Origin: Pararhodobacter marinus
Lineage (GTDB): Bacteria > Pseudomonadota > Alphaproteobacteria > Rhodobacterales > Rhodobacteraceae
Assembly (NCBI RefSeq): GCF_003122215.1
Contig: NZ_QEYD01000006.1
Location: 62,001 to 126,000, forward strand
Direction: 5' to 3'
Length of the DNA: 64,000 nt
Part shown: positions 44,530 through 52,344 of the stretch, one piece after another
Layout: every line of letters starts with the position of its first letter
How positions within the stretch are numbered: position 1 is the stretch's first letter
The notes under the pieces: model-generated
What the model was told of the DNA's origin: nothing
Databases searched by the model: none
What the model saw: the letters and a program-made list of their open reading frames with translations, nothing else
Translations under genes and position numbers: made by a program

Positions 44530-45084
44530 ATGCTGATCGACCTGATGGGCGCGCTGGCGACCGGGTTCGGCCTGATGGGGCTGGTTCTGATGCTGAACCG
44601 GCTGGTTCTGCGCGGCGCGCTGGGGCGGTGGATCTATCCCGCCAGCGTGGCGGCGGGGATGATCCTGTACACGGTCTGGGCCGAATACACCTGGGCCGAC
44701 CGCACCATCGACGCGCTGCCGCAGCTTGCGCTGGTGTCCGAGGACGGCGACGCGGTGATCTACCGGCCCTGGACCTATGTCTGGCCGCAGACGACCCGCA
44801 TGGTGGCGCTGGACCTGTCGCAGACCCGCACCCATCCCCAGCAGCCGGGGCTGGTGATGACGCGGATCGTGCTGATCGGGCGCTGGCAGCCGATGCGGGC
44901 GGTGACGGTGGTCTACGACTGCCCCGCCCATCGCCGCGCCGATCTGCGCGAGGGGGTGGCGTTGAACGCCGACGGAACGCTGGAGGGGGCGGACTGGACG
45001 GCGCTGGAGCAAGGGGACGCGGCGTTGCGCGCCGCCTGTTCCGCCGTGGAGGAGGAAGTCGATGAGCAAGGCAGCGGAGCCTAA
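44530..45084 (+). CDS. Conserved hypothetical membrane protein
   Basis: A 184-residue protein with one or two N-terminal membrane helices (LMGALATGFGLMGLVLMLNR; WIYPASVAAGMILYTVW) and a soluble domain of unknown fold (TYVWPQTTRMVALDLSQTRT; AVTVVYDCPAHRRADLREG). The ATG at 44530 has AGGGAG seven bases upstream. It follows the DUF294 gene by 16 bases and overlaps the response regulator start by 23 bases, so it is part of the same operon. I do not recognise a family function. Confidence 0.75.
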   Translation: MLIDLMGALATGFGLMGLVLMLNRLVLRGALGRWIYPASVAAGMILYTVWAEYTWADRTIDALPQLALVSEDGDAVIYRPWTYVWPQTTRMVALDLSQTRTHPQQPGLVMTRIVLIGRWQPMRAVTVVYDCPAHRRADLREGVALNADGTLEGADWTALEQGDAALRAACSAVEEEVDEQGSGA

Positions 45085-45496
45085 GCGGATCCTCGTCGTC
45101 GAGGACGAGGACAATATCGCCGTCGCGCTGGATTACCTGATGACGCGCGAAGGCTACAGCCAGCAACGCATCGCCACCGGCGCCGGCGCCGTCGCGCTGA
45201 TCCGCGAGACCCGGCCCGACCTGGTGCTTCTGGACGTGATGTTGCCCGAGGTCTCGGGCTACGAGATCTGCCAGGACGTGCGCATGGACCCTTCGCTCAA
45301 CGAGGTGAAGATCCTGATGATGACCGCGCGCGGCTCGGCGATGGAGCGGCGCAAGGGGCTGGCGATGGGGGCCGATGGCTTCATCTCGAAACCCTTCGAG
45401 CTGAAGGCCCTGCGCGCCGAGGTGCGGCGCATCCTGGCCGGCGAGGCACCCGGCGATCTGGATGACGGCGCGCGCGGCGAGGCGCGCCATGCTTGA
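45062..45496 (+). CDS. Receiver-only response regulator
   Basis: A 144-residue single-domain CheY-like protein. The acidic pocket is VVEDEDN (about residues 12-18), the phosphoacceptor Asp is in LVLLDVMLPEVSGYEI (about residue 58), the conserved Thr in ILMMTARGSAMERR and the Lys in FISKPFELKALRAEV. There is no output domain. Its stop overlaps the next gene's start in ATGCTTGA, suggesting translational coupling to the PAS/exonuclease protein. The partner kinase is unknown, because the downstream protein lacks a phosphorylatable His. Confidence 0.92.
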   Translation: MSKAAEPKRILVVEDEDNIAVALDYLMTREGYSQQRIATGAGAVALIRETRPDLVLLDVMLPEVSGYEICQDVRMDPSLNEVKILMMTARGSAMERRKGLAMGADGFISKPFELKALRAEVRRILAGEAPGDLDDGARGEARHA

Positions 45497-47576
45497 GCGG
45501 CTGAGCCTGCGGCTGCGGATCCTGTTGTTCTTCGCGCTGCTCGCGCTCGGCGCGGTGGCGCTGGTCGCGGCGGGCCTGTGGATTGCCGCGCGGGACACCG
45601 GCCTTGCCGCGCTGGCGCCGGAAGTGGTGCAGGGCGCGCTGGTGGCAGGCTTCGGCATGGTCGGGCTGGTCGTCTGGGTCTGGTTCCTGTTCGACAGCCA
45701 TGTCGCGCGGGCGATCGACGGGCTGGCCGCGGCGATCCGCGCGCGGGCGCATGCCGGGATCGAGCGGGACCTTGCCGCCGAGTCCCGCGCCGCGCGCTAT
45801 CTGGGCGATCTGGCCCCCGCCGCCGAGGCGGTGACGCGCTCGCTGGTCGAGACGCGCAGCGCGCTGGCCGAAAGCGTCGCGCGCGAAACCACGCGGCTCG
45901 CGGCCGAGAAGTCGCGGCTGGAGACGTTGCTGGCCGATGTGCCCGTCGCGGTGCTGCTGTGCTCGGCCGAGCACCAGCTGGCGTTCTACAACGGGCAGGC
46001 GGTGGACATCCTGGGCGGCGGCACCGCGCCGGGGTTGGACCGCAACCTGCTGGATTACCTGCGCGAGGGACCGATCCGCCACGCTTACGAGCGGCTGGCA
46101 GGGGCGGGGGATCCGGATGCGGCGTCGGATCTTCTATGCGCCACGGCGTCGGGCGGGCGGCTTCTGGCCGGGCGGATGCGGGTGTTGCGGCGGCGCGAAG
46201 AGGGCGTCGCGCCCGGCTATGTGCTTACCCTGCGCGATGTCACCGCCGATATCGCCGCGCATACCAGCCGCGAGGCCCTGCTGAGCGAGATTTTCGAGCG
46301 CGTGCGCCGCCCGGCCGCCAACCTGCAGACCGTGATCGGGGTGATGGCCGAGCTGGAGACCGGGGCGGGTGTTCCCGACCTGTCCGCGGCCCTGCGCTCC
46401 GAGGTCGAGGCGCTGACGCGGGCGATCACGCAGCTGGGTACGCGGTACGACGCGATCCAGTCGGACTGGCGCCCCTTGGTCAACACCCGCTCGGGCGATC
46501 TGCTCGACGGGCTGGCGGCGCGGTTCCAGGCGCATGGGCTGGGGCTGGAAACCCGGAGCCTCGACCTGATCCTGCAGGTCGACGGGTTCGAGATCATCGC
46601 CTTCTGGACATGGCTCGCCGATCACATCGCGGCCGAAGGGCTGGCGCGGCGGTTCCGCATCGAGATCGAGGAAGAGGACGGGCCGGGCGCGGTGATGCGG
46701 CTGTGCTGGCAGGGCGCGCCCCTGTCGGTGGGGCTGCTCGACGGCTGGCTTCAGGGCTCGCTGGGGCGCGACACGGGCGAGCTGACGGCACGCGCGGTGT
46801 TGCAGACCCATGGCACCGAGGCCTGGCCCGAGAGCCATGGCGGGGGGCCGTCGGTTGTGATGCCGATCCGCTCGGTGCGGCGGGCGGGGCGGCGGGTGGC
46901 CCCGATCGCGCGCAAGGTGGTCTACGATTTCGAACTGCTGGGCAAGGCGCGCAACGCGGCGGTGGCCGAGACGCGGCTTGAGGATCTGACCTTCGTCGTT
47001 TTCGATACCGAGACCACGGGCCTGTCGCCGTCGAGCGACAGCGTCGTGCAGATCGCGGCGGTCCGGCTGGTGAACGGGCGGCGGCTGGAAAACGAGGTCT
47101 TCGATACGCTGGTCGATCCGAAGCGCCCGATCCCGCCCGGCTCGACCGATGTGCATGGCATCACCGACAGCATGGTGGTGGGCGCGCCCGACATTGCCGA
47201 GGCGGGGCGGCAGTTTCACAAATTCGCCGAGGGTGCGGTGCTGATCGCGCATAACGCGCCCTTCGACATGGAGTTCCTGCGCCGGCAGGAAGCGGCGATC
47301 GGCAAGGCTTTCGATCACCCGATCCTGGACACGGTGCTGCTGTCGGCGGTGATCTTCGGCCAGCTGGAACAGCATTCGCTCGATGCGCTGACCGCGCGGC
47401 TGGGGATCACCATCCCCGACGAGGCGCGCCATACCGCTTTGGGCGACGCGGTGGCGACGGCAGAAGCCTTCCTGCGGCTGGTGCCGATGCTGAAGGCGCG
47501 CGGGCTGTCGACCTTCGGGCAGGTCGTGGCCGAGATGCGCAAGCACGGGCGATTGCTGAAGGATCTGAACGGGTAG
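45489..47576 (+). CDS. Membrane PAS/pseudo-kinase protein fused to a DEDDh 3'-5' exonuclease
   Basis: A 695-residue fusion. Two membrane helices lie at residues about 10-32 and 48-72. A coiled region and PAS-like domain follow (about 145-240: LLADVPVAVLLCSAEHQLAF). Next is a region that looks like a histidine-kinase dimerisation helix (about 266: SEIFERVRRPAANLQTVIGV), but the expected phosphoacceptor His is Glu and no N or G boxes are visible. The C-terminal 190 residues are a PolC/epsilon-type exonuclease with all catalytic residues: FVVFDTETTGLSPSSD, LIAHNAPFDMEFL and RHTALGDAVATAEAFL. The substrate, RNA or DNA, is unknown. It is translationally coupled to the response regulator. Confidence 0.85.
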   Translation: MLERLSLRLRILLFFALLALGAVALVAAGLWIAARDTGLAALAPEVVQGALVAGFGMVGLVVWVWFLFDSHVARAIDGLAAAIRARAHAGIERDLAAESRAARYLGDLAPAAEAVTRSLVETRSALAESVARETTRLAAEKSRLETLLADVPVAVLLCSAEHQLAFYNGQAVDILGGGTAPGLDRNLLDYLREGPIRHAYERLAGAGDPDAASDLLCATASGGRLLAGRMRVLRRREEGVAPGYVLTLRDVTADIAAHTSREALLSEIFERVRRPAANLQTVIGVMAELETGAGVPDLSAALRSEVEALTRAITQLGTRYDAIQSDWRPLVNTRSGDLLDGLAARFQAHGLGLETRSLDLILQVDGFEIIAFWTWLADHIAAEGLARRFRIEIEEEDGPGAVMRLCWQGAPLSVGLLDGWLQGSLGRDTGELTARAVLQTHGTEAWPESHGGGPSVVMPIRSVRRAGRRVAPIARKVVYDFELLGKARNAAVAETRLEDLTFVVFDTETTGLSPSSDSVVQIAAVRLVNGRRLENEVFDTLVDPKRPIPPGSTDVHGITDSMVVGAPDIAEAGRQFHKFAEGAVLIAHNAPFDMEFLRRQEAAIGKAFDHPILDTVLLSAVIFGQLEQHSLDALTARLGITIPDEARHTALGDAVATAEAFLRLVPMLKARGLSTFGQVVAEMRKHGRLLKDLNG

Positions 47577-47591
47577 GGGTGTTCGGGGAAA

Positions 47592-47615
47592 GGTGCGTGA
47601 GATCACGCACCCTAC
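47592..47615. repeat. GGTGCGTGA palindromic element
   Basis: GGTGCGTGA-GA-TCACGCACC with trailing CTAC forms a nine-pair hairpin between convergent genes. It matches the widely seen GTAGGGTGCGTG...CACGCACC type of extragenic palindrome. Confidence 0.65.
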
Positions 47616-47649
47616 AGCCGCGCGCGGGATGCCGGCGGGGCAGATAACA

Positions 47650-47675
47650 CGAAGCCCCGCCGGGGCGGGGCTTCG
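47650..47675. terminator. Bidirectional hairpin between exonuclease fusion and phaZ
   Basis: Perfect inverted repeat CGAAGCCCCGCC / GGCGGGGCTTCG with a GG loop, between convergent genes. T-runs on both sides are poor, so termination in either direction is probable rather than certain. Confidence 0.6.
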
Positions 47676-47695
47676 TCGATAAAGAGGCGTGCCGC

Positions 47696-48982
47696 TCAGT
47701 CGTTGGACGCGGCCAGCGTCACCGCCGGTTTCGACGTGGCCTTGCTTTTGCGTTCGGCATGGGTGTCCATGAAGCTGAACACCAGCGGGCGAATATTGTT
47801 GCGCCAGCTCGACCCCGCGAAGATGCCGTAATGGCCCGCGCCGGGTTCCAGATGCTGGGCCTTGTAGGCGTCGGGCAGTCCGGTCAGCAGGTCGAGCGCG
47901 GCAAGGCACTGGCCGGGGGCCGAGATGTCGTCCTTGGCGCCCTCGACGATCATCGTCGCGACATCCGTGACCTTGCCGATATCGACGCTCTTGCCGTTCA
48001 CCACGAATTCGTTCTTCGCGATCTCGCCGTTCTTGAAGATCCGCTCGACGGTCGAGAGGTAGAATTCGGCGGTCATGTCCATGACGGCGAGGTATTCGTC
48101 ATAGAAGCGGTTATGCTGGTCGCGTTCGCTGCCTTCACCGCGCGCTTCGGCGGCGATCTTGTCCGAGAAGGCCTGCGCGTGGCGGTCGAGATTCATCGAG
48201 ATGAAACCGGCAAGCTGCAGCAGGCCGGGATAGACCTGGCGACCGACGCCGGCATGTTTGAAGCCCACCCGCTGGATCGCCAGGTGCTCGAGCTGCCCCA
48301 TCGTGACCCGGCGGCCGAAATCGGTGACTTCGGTCGCGGCGGCGTCGGGGTCGATGGGACCGCCGATCAGCGTCAGCGTGAGGGGCTGAGCGTCGGGCGC
48401 TTCCTCGGCCAGCATGGCAGTGGCGGCCAGCGCCAGCGGCGCGGGCTGGCAGACCGCGATCACATGAGTGTCGGGGCCGAGAAACTTCATGAAATCGACG
48501 AGATACTGGGTATAATCCTCGATATCGAATTTGCCTTCGGAAACCGGGATGTCGCGCGCATTATGCCAGTCGGTGATCCACAATTCCGCGTCCGGCAGCA
48601 GCGAGGCCACGGTCGAGCGCAGAAGCGTCGCGTAATGGCCCGACATCGGCGCGCAGAGCAGGATGCGGCGGCTTTTCTCGCGCCGGCCGTTGACGCGGAA
48701 CCGCACAAGGTCGCCGAAGGGGCGCTTCATCTCGGTTTCCAGCTCGACCAGGTGGTCCTTGCCGTCTTCGCCGACCACGGTGCGGATGCCCCAGGCGGGT
48801 TTGGTGACCATGCGCGCGAAGCTGCGCTCGGTCACGCGACCCCAGGCCTCGACCATGTCGAACATCGGGTTCGACGTAAGGCCGAAGACCGGATAGGATG
48901 CCATGGCACGGGCCGTTGCACCGAGCCATTCATTGGTATTCCGCATCGTTTCCATGAGGTCGTACGTGGCCATTTGTCGCAT
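47696..48982 (-). CDS. phaZ: Intracellular polyhydroxyalkanoate depolymerase
   Basis: A 428-residue intracellular PHB depolymerase of the alpha/beta-hydrolase fold. It mobilises the storage polymer. The nucleophile is a Cys, in HVIAVCQPAPLALAATAM (Cys178), as in the PhaZ enzymes of Paracoccus and Ralstonia, rather than a Ser. The N-terminus MATYDLMETMRNTNEWLGAT and the late AYKAQHLEPGAGHYGIFAGS, with the catalytic His, also match. Start ATG 48982 has GGAGAG four bases upstream. It is divergent from phaC, 104 bases apart, with a PhaR-type palindrome in between. Confidence 0.93.
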   Translation of the reverse strand: MRQMATYDLMETMRNTNEWLGATARAMASYPVFGLTSNPMFDMVEAWGRVTERSFARMVTKPAWGIRTVVGEDGKDHLVELETEMKRPFGDLVRFRVNGRREKSRRILLCAPMSGHYATLLRSTVASLLPDAELWITDWHNARDIPVSEGKFDIEDYTQYLVDFMKFLGPDTHVIAVCQPAPLALAATAMLAEEAPDAQPLTLTLIGGPIDPDAAATEVTDFGRRVTMGQLEHLAIQRVGFKHAGVGRQVYPGLLQLAGFISMNLDRHAQAFSDKIAAEARGEGSERDQHNRFYDEYLAVMDMTAEFYLSTVERIFKNGEIAKNEFVVNGKSVDIGKVTDVATMIVEGAKDDISAPGQCLAALDLLTGLPDAYKAQHLEPGAGHYGIFAGSSWRNNIRPLVFSFMDTHAERKSKATSKPAVTLAASND

Positions 48983-49052
48983 GGGACTCTCCGTGATGTG
49001 ACCGCTCACGCGCACAGATCGGCGGTTCCACCAAGGGCACTGCCAGTCTATG

Positions 49053-49063
49053 CTGCGGTGCAG
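49053..49063. promoter_or_regulatory. PhaR operator between phaZ and phaC
   Basis: CTGC-GGT-GCAG matches the CTGC-N3-GCAG palindrome bound by PhaR in Paracoccus and Rhodobacter. It lies 24 bases before the phaC start codon. Confidence 0.7.
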
Positions 49064-49086
49064 GAGTGTAGGGGGGAGGCTTTTCA

Positions 49087-50886
49087 ATGGCAACTTCTGA
49101 ATGCGAAAATTCAGAGAAACTCGAGGCCCTGAACGAGAATCTGGCCAAGATCGAAACCCTGACTCAACGCCTGATTGCTGCGTTTGCAAAGAAGCAGCCG
49201 CAGCGCAGCGACCTGCAGGCGCCCGATCCGTCGATCTATCTGCGCGCGGCCTCGGCCTATTGGAACGAGATGGTCAATCATCCGTCCAAGGTGATCGAGC
49301 AGCAGGTGGAATACTGGGGCAAGACGCTGAAGCATTTCGCCGAGGCGCAGGAGGCGCTCAAGCACGGCCAGCTTGTCGCGCCCGAAGACCATACCCCCGA
49401 CGACAAGCGTTTCACCAACCCCTTGTGGAAAACGCATCCCTATTTCAACTACATCAAGCAGCAGTACCTGATGTCCTCGGAAGCGATCGAGAAGGCGATC
49501 GAGGAGCTGGATACGCTGGAGCCGCGCGAAAAGCGGCGGCTCGAATATTTCGGCCGGCAGATCATCGACATGATGGCGCCGACCAATTTCCTGGGCACCA
49601 ACCCGGACGCGCTGATGCGCGCGGTCGAGACCGAGGGCGAGAGCCTTGTGAAGGGGCTTGAGAATCTCGTGCGGGACATCGAGGCCAATAACGGCGATCT
49701 GCTGGTCACGCTGGCCGACCGCGAGGCGTTCAAGGTGGGCGGCAATATCGGCACGACCGAAGGCGAGGTCGTCTATCGCAACCGGATGTTCGAACTGATC
49801 CAGTACAAGCCGACCACCGAGCAGGTGCACGAAACGCCGCTGATGATCTTCCCGCCCTGGATCAACAAGTTCTACATCCTGGACCTGAAGCCGCAGAACA
49901 GCCTGATCAAATGGATTGTCGATCAGGGTTACACGCTGTTCGTGGTAAGCTGGGTCAATCCCGATGCCCGCTATGCCGATGTCGGCATGGAGACCTATGT
50001 CGAAGAGGGCTATCTGGAGGCCATCGCGAAGGTCAAGGACATCTGCAAGGTCCGGCAGGTCAACGCGGTGGGCTATTGCATCGCCGGGACCACGCTGTCG
50101 CTGACGCTGTCGCTGCTGCACAAGCGCAAGGACAAGTCGATCAAGTCGGCCACCTTCTTCACCACGCTGACCGATTTTTCGGATCAGGGCGAGGTGGGCG
50201 TGTTCCTGGAGGACGATTTCGTCGACGGGATCGAGGCCGAGGCCGATGAGAAGGGCTACCTGCACAGCTATTACATGACCAAGACGTTCAGCTATCTGCG
50301 CTCGAACGATCTGATCTATGGCCCGGCGATCCGCAGCTACATGATGGGCGAGGCGCCGCCGGCTTTCGATCTGCTGTTCTGGAATGGCGACGGCACCAAC
50401 CTGCCGGGCCGGATGGCGGTGGAATATCTGCGCGGGCTCTGCCAGCAGGACAAGCTGTGCTCGGGCGGCTACGAGATGTTCGGCGAGGTGCTGAAGATCG
50501 AGGATGTGAAGGTTCCGCTCTGCGCCGTGGCCTGCGAGACCGACCATATCGCGGCGTGGCGGTCGAGCTTCCGGGGCGTGTCGAAGATGGGCTCGACCAA
50601 CAAGACCTTCATCCTGTCGGAATCGGGCCATATCGCCGGGATCGTCAATCCGCCGTCCAAGAAGAAATACGGCCATTACACCTCGGAGCATCCGATCGAC
50701 GGCGATCCCGATGCCTGGCGGGCCGAGGCCGAGCGGCATGACGGATCGTGGTGGCCGCGCTGGGAAGAGTGGCTGCGCAGCCGCTCGGGCAAGAAGATAC
50801 CCGCGCGCGAGATCGGCGATTCGCAGCTGGGTCCGGCGCCGGGGAGCTATGTCATGGCTAATCCGAACGCGTTGTCAGTCACTTAG
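49087..50886 (+). CDS. phaC: Poly(3-hydroxyalkanoate) synthase, class I
   Basis: A 599-residue polymerase that joins 3-hydroxyacyl-CoA into PHA on granules. The lipase-like box GYCIAG holds the nucleophile Cys331; Asp486 (CETDHIAAW) and His515 (SESGHIAGIVNPPSKKKYGH) complete the triad. The N-terminal domain includes SIYLRAASAYWNEMVNHP and TPLMIFPPWINKFYILDLKP, with the class I pattern and length. The ATG at 49087 follows GGGGGGAGG. It is divergent from phaZ and followed by the phasin gene after a promoter region with two PhaR sites. Confidence 0.96.
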   Translation: MATSECENSEKLEALNENLAKIETLTQRLIAAFAKKQPQRSDLQAPDPSIYLRAASAYWNEMVNHPSKVIEQQVEYWGKTLKHFAEAQEALKHGQLVAPEDHTPDDKRFTNPLWKTHPYFNYIKQQYLMSSEAIEKAIEELDTLEPREKRRLEYFGRQIIDMMAPTNFLGTNPDALMRAVETEGESLVKGLENLVRDIEANNGDLLVTLADREAFKVGGNIGTTEGEVVYRNRMFELIQYKPTTEQVHETPLMIFPPWINKFYILDLKPQNSLIKWIVDQGYTLFVVSWVNPDARYADVGMETYVEEGYLEAIAKVKDICKVRQVNAVGYCIAGTTLSLTLSLLHKRKDKSIKSATFFTTLTDFSDQGEVGVFLEDDFVDGIEAEADEKGYLHSYYMTKTFSYLRSNDLIYGPAIRSYMMGEAPPAFDLLFWNGDGTNLPGRMAVEYLRGLCQQDKLCSGGYEMFGEVLKIEDVKVPLCAVACETDHIAAWRSSFRGVSKMGSTNKTFILSESGHIAGIVNPPSKKKYGHYTSEHPIDGDPDAWRAEAERHDGSWWPRWEEWLRSRSGKKIPAREIGDSQLGPAPGSYVMANPNALSVT

Positions 50887-50894
50887 CCATTATG

Positions 50895-50944
50895 CTGCAG
50901 TGCAGCACAAAACACTTGATTTTCTGCGCTGCAGCATCCATATT
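50895..50944 (+). promoter_or_regulatory. Phasin promoter with two PhaR operators
   Basis: CTGC-AGT-GCAG (50895-50905) and CTGC-GCT-GCAG (50924-50934) are perfect PhaR palindromes 29 bases apart. A candidate promoter, TTGATT (50916-50921) and CATATT (50939-50944) with a 17-base spacer, has the second operator inside the spacer. This explains repression by PhaR when no granules are present. Confidence 0.75.
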
Positions 50945-50997
50945 CTTCTTCAGATGCACGGGTCCGGATGTTCGGGCCATGGACTAGGAGAGAACAG

Positions 50998-51480
50998 ATG
51001 GCCAAGACCAACGATTTCAGCAAAGTCATGCAAGACATGATGACCGCGTTCCCCGTCGATACCTCGGCGATGCAGGACGCGTTCAAGACGCAAGCCGCGC
51101 TGGGCGAGAAGATGAGCAAGGTCGTGCTGGAAGCCGCCGAGAAATCGGCCGAGGTTTCGAGCAAGTGGACCAAGGACACCCTGGCGAAGATCGGCGAAGT
51201 GTCGACCGTCAAGGAAGAGCCTGCGGACTACGCCAAGGCTTACACCGACTTCGCCTCGGCCTCGGCCGAAATGGCGGCCGAGCACATGTCGGCCTTCGCG
51301 GATATCGCCAAGCGCGTTCAGATGGACACCGTCGAGCTGATGCTGGCCGCCGGCAAGGACATGTCGGCCGATGCGACCGCCGCGATGCAGAAGGCGACTT
51401 CGGACATGACCGCCGCCGCGAAGAAAGCGTCGGAAGACGTGACCGCTGCCGCGAAAAAAGCCAGCGCGACCGCGAAATGA
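50998..51480 (+). CDS. phaP: Phasin
   Basis: A 160-residue helical, Ala/Lys-rich granule-surface protein of the phasin family: MAKTNDFSKVMQDMMTAFPV, then YTDFASASAEMAAEHMSAFA in the core. A tail of alternating Ala-Ala-Lys-Lys repeats (AAAKKASEDVTAAAKKASAT) follows, like histone- or phasin-type amphipathic tails. It coats PHA granules. Start ATG 50998 has AGGAGAGAACAG upstream. A strong terminator follows at 51541. It is probably repressed by PhaR through the two upstream operators. Confidence 0.9.
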   Translation: MAKTNDFSKVMQDMMTAFPVDTSAMQDAFKTQAALGEKMSKVVLEAAEKSAEVSSKWTKDTLAKIGEVSTVKEEPADYAKAYTDFASASAEMAAEHMSAFADIAKRVQMDTVELMLAAGKDMSADATAAMQKATSDMTAAAKKASEDVTAAAKKASATAK

Positions 51481-51540
51481 TCCGGCTGGCGGGGCTCGCC
51501 CCGCCGGAACGGCACGGACCCGGCCCCGCCGGGTGGGAAA

Positions 51541-51566
51541 GGGCGGCCTCGGGGCCGCCCTTTTTT
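51541..51566 (+). terminator. Terminator after the phasin gene
   Basis: GGGCGGCC / GGCCGCCC stem with a TCGG loop followed by TTTTTT, 60 bases after the stop codon. Confidence 0.92.
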
Positions 51567-51621
51567 CGTTCCCCGGTTGTGTTCATCCCCTGACTGCATG
51601 GAATTTCATCGAAATTCCGTC

Positions 51622-51681
51622 CCGCAGCGCAGAAACCTGTTTTCCGAACGCGTTTCGGGGTCTAGGCTTGCTGCAATGCAA
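51622..51681 (+). promoter_or_regulatory. Candidate PhaR autoregulatory sites
   Basis: CTGC-AAT-GCAA (51671-51681) and CCGC-AGC-GCAG (51622-51632) each have one mismatch to CTGC-N3-GCAG. They lie upstream of phaR, consistent with the autorepression known for PhaR. Confidence 0.55.
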
Positions 51682-51704
51682 CATCGACCCGGGGGAGCAA
51701 CGAC

Positions 51705-52289
51705 GTGTCCGAGACTGAAAAACCGCTTCTGATCAAGCGCTACGCGTCGCGTCGTCTCTACAATACCGAAAGCAGCGACTACGTCACGCTGGAAGACATC
51801 GCCGGTTTCATCCGCGCCGGGCGCGAGGTGAAGATCGTCGATCTGAAGACCGGCGACGACCTGACGCGGCAATACCTGCTGCAGATCGTGGCCGAGCATG
51901 AGAGCCGGGGCGAGAACGTGCTGCCGCTCGATGTGCTGACCGATCTGGTGCGCAGCTACACCGCGCAGGCGCAAAGCGTGGTGCCGCAATTCCTGGCGAT
52001 GTCGTTCGAGATGCTGAAAGACGGCCCGAAACTGGCCGAGCAGATGAGCGCGATGAACCCGATGATGGCGCAGATGCAGAAAATGCCCGGCTTCGCCGAG
52101 ATGCAGCGCCAGCAGCAGGCGTTCATGGAAAACATGATGGCGGGCTGGAAGAACATGCCCGGCATGACCGGCGCCGAGACCCCGGAAGAGGGCGCCGCGT
52201 CCGAGGGGGCCTCGGACGACGAGGACCTGACCGCGATCCGCCGTCAGCTGGCCGCGCTGGAAGCCAAGCTCAGCAAAATGGGCAAGTAA
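51705..52289 (+). CDS. phaR: Polyhydroxyalkanoate synthesis repressor PhaR
   Basis: A 194-residue regulator that senses PHA and represses phasin (and its own) transcription. The conserved N-terminal PHB/PHA accumulation domain reads LIKRYASRRLYNTESSDYVT, with LEDIAGFIRAGREVKIVDLK after it; a second conserved helix is FLAMSFEMLKDGPKL. The C-terminal part is Met/Gln-rich and acidic. The start is GTG 51705, after GGGGGAG. The terminator at 52315 closes the cluster. Confidence 0.95.
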   Translation: MSETEKPLLIKRYASRRLYNTESSDYVTLEDIAGFIRAGREVKIVDLKTGDDLTRQYLLQIVAEHESRGENVLPLDVLTDLVRSYTAQAQSVVPQFLAMSFEMLKDGPKLAEQMSAMNPMMAQMQKMPGFAEMQRQQQAFMENMMAGWKNMPGMTGAETPEEGAASEGASDDEDLTAIRRQLAALEAKLSKMGK

Positions 52290-52314
52290 CGTCCAAACGA
52301 CCCAAGGCGACAGG

Positions 52315-52341
52315 GGCCGGTCCACGCGACCGGCCCTTTTC
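52315..52341 (+). terminator. Terminator after phaR
   Basis: GGGCCGGTC / GACCGGCCC nine-pair stem with a CACGC loop and TTTT, between phaR and the convergent ASKHA gene. Confidence 0.9.
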
Positions 52342-52344
52342 CGT

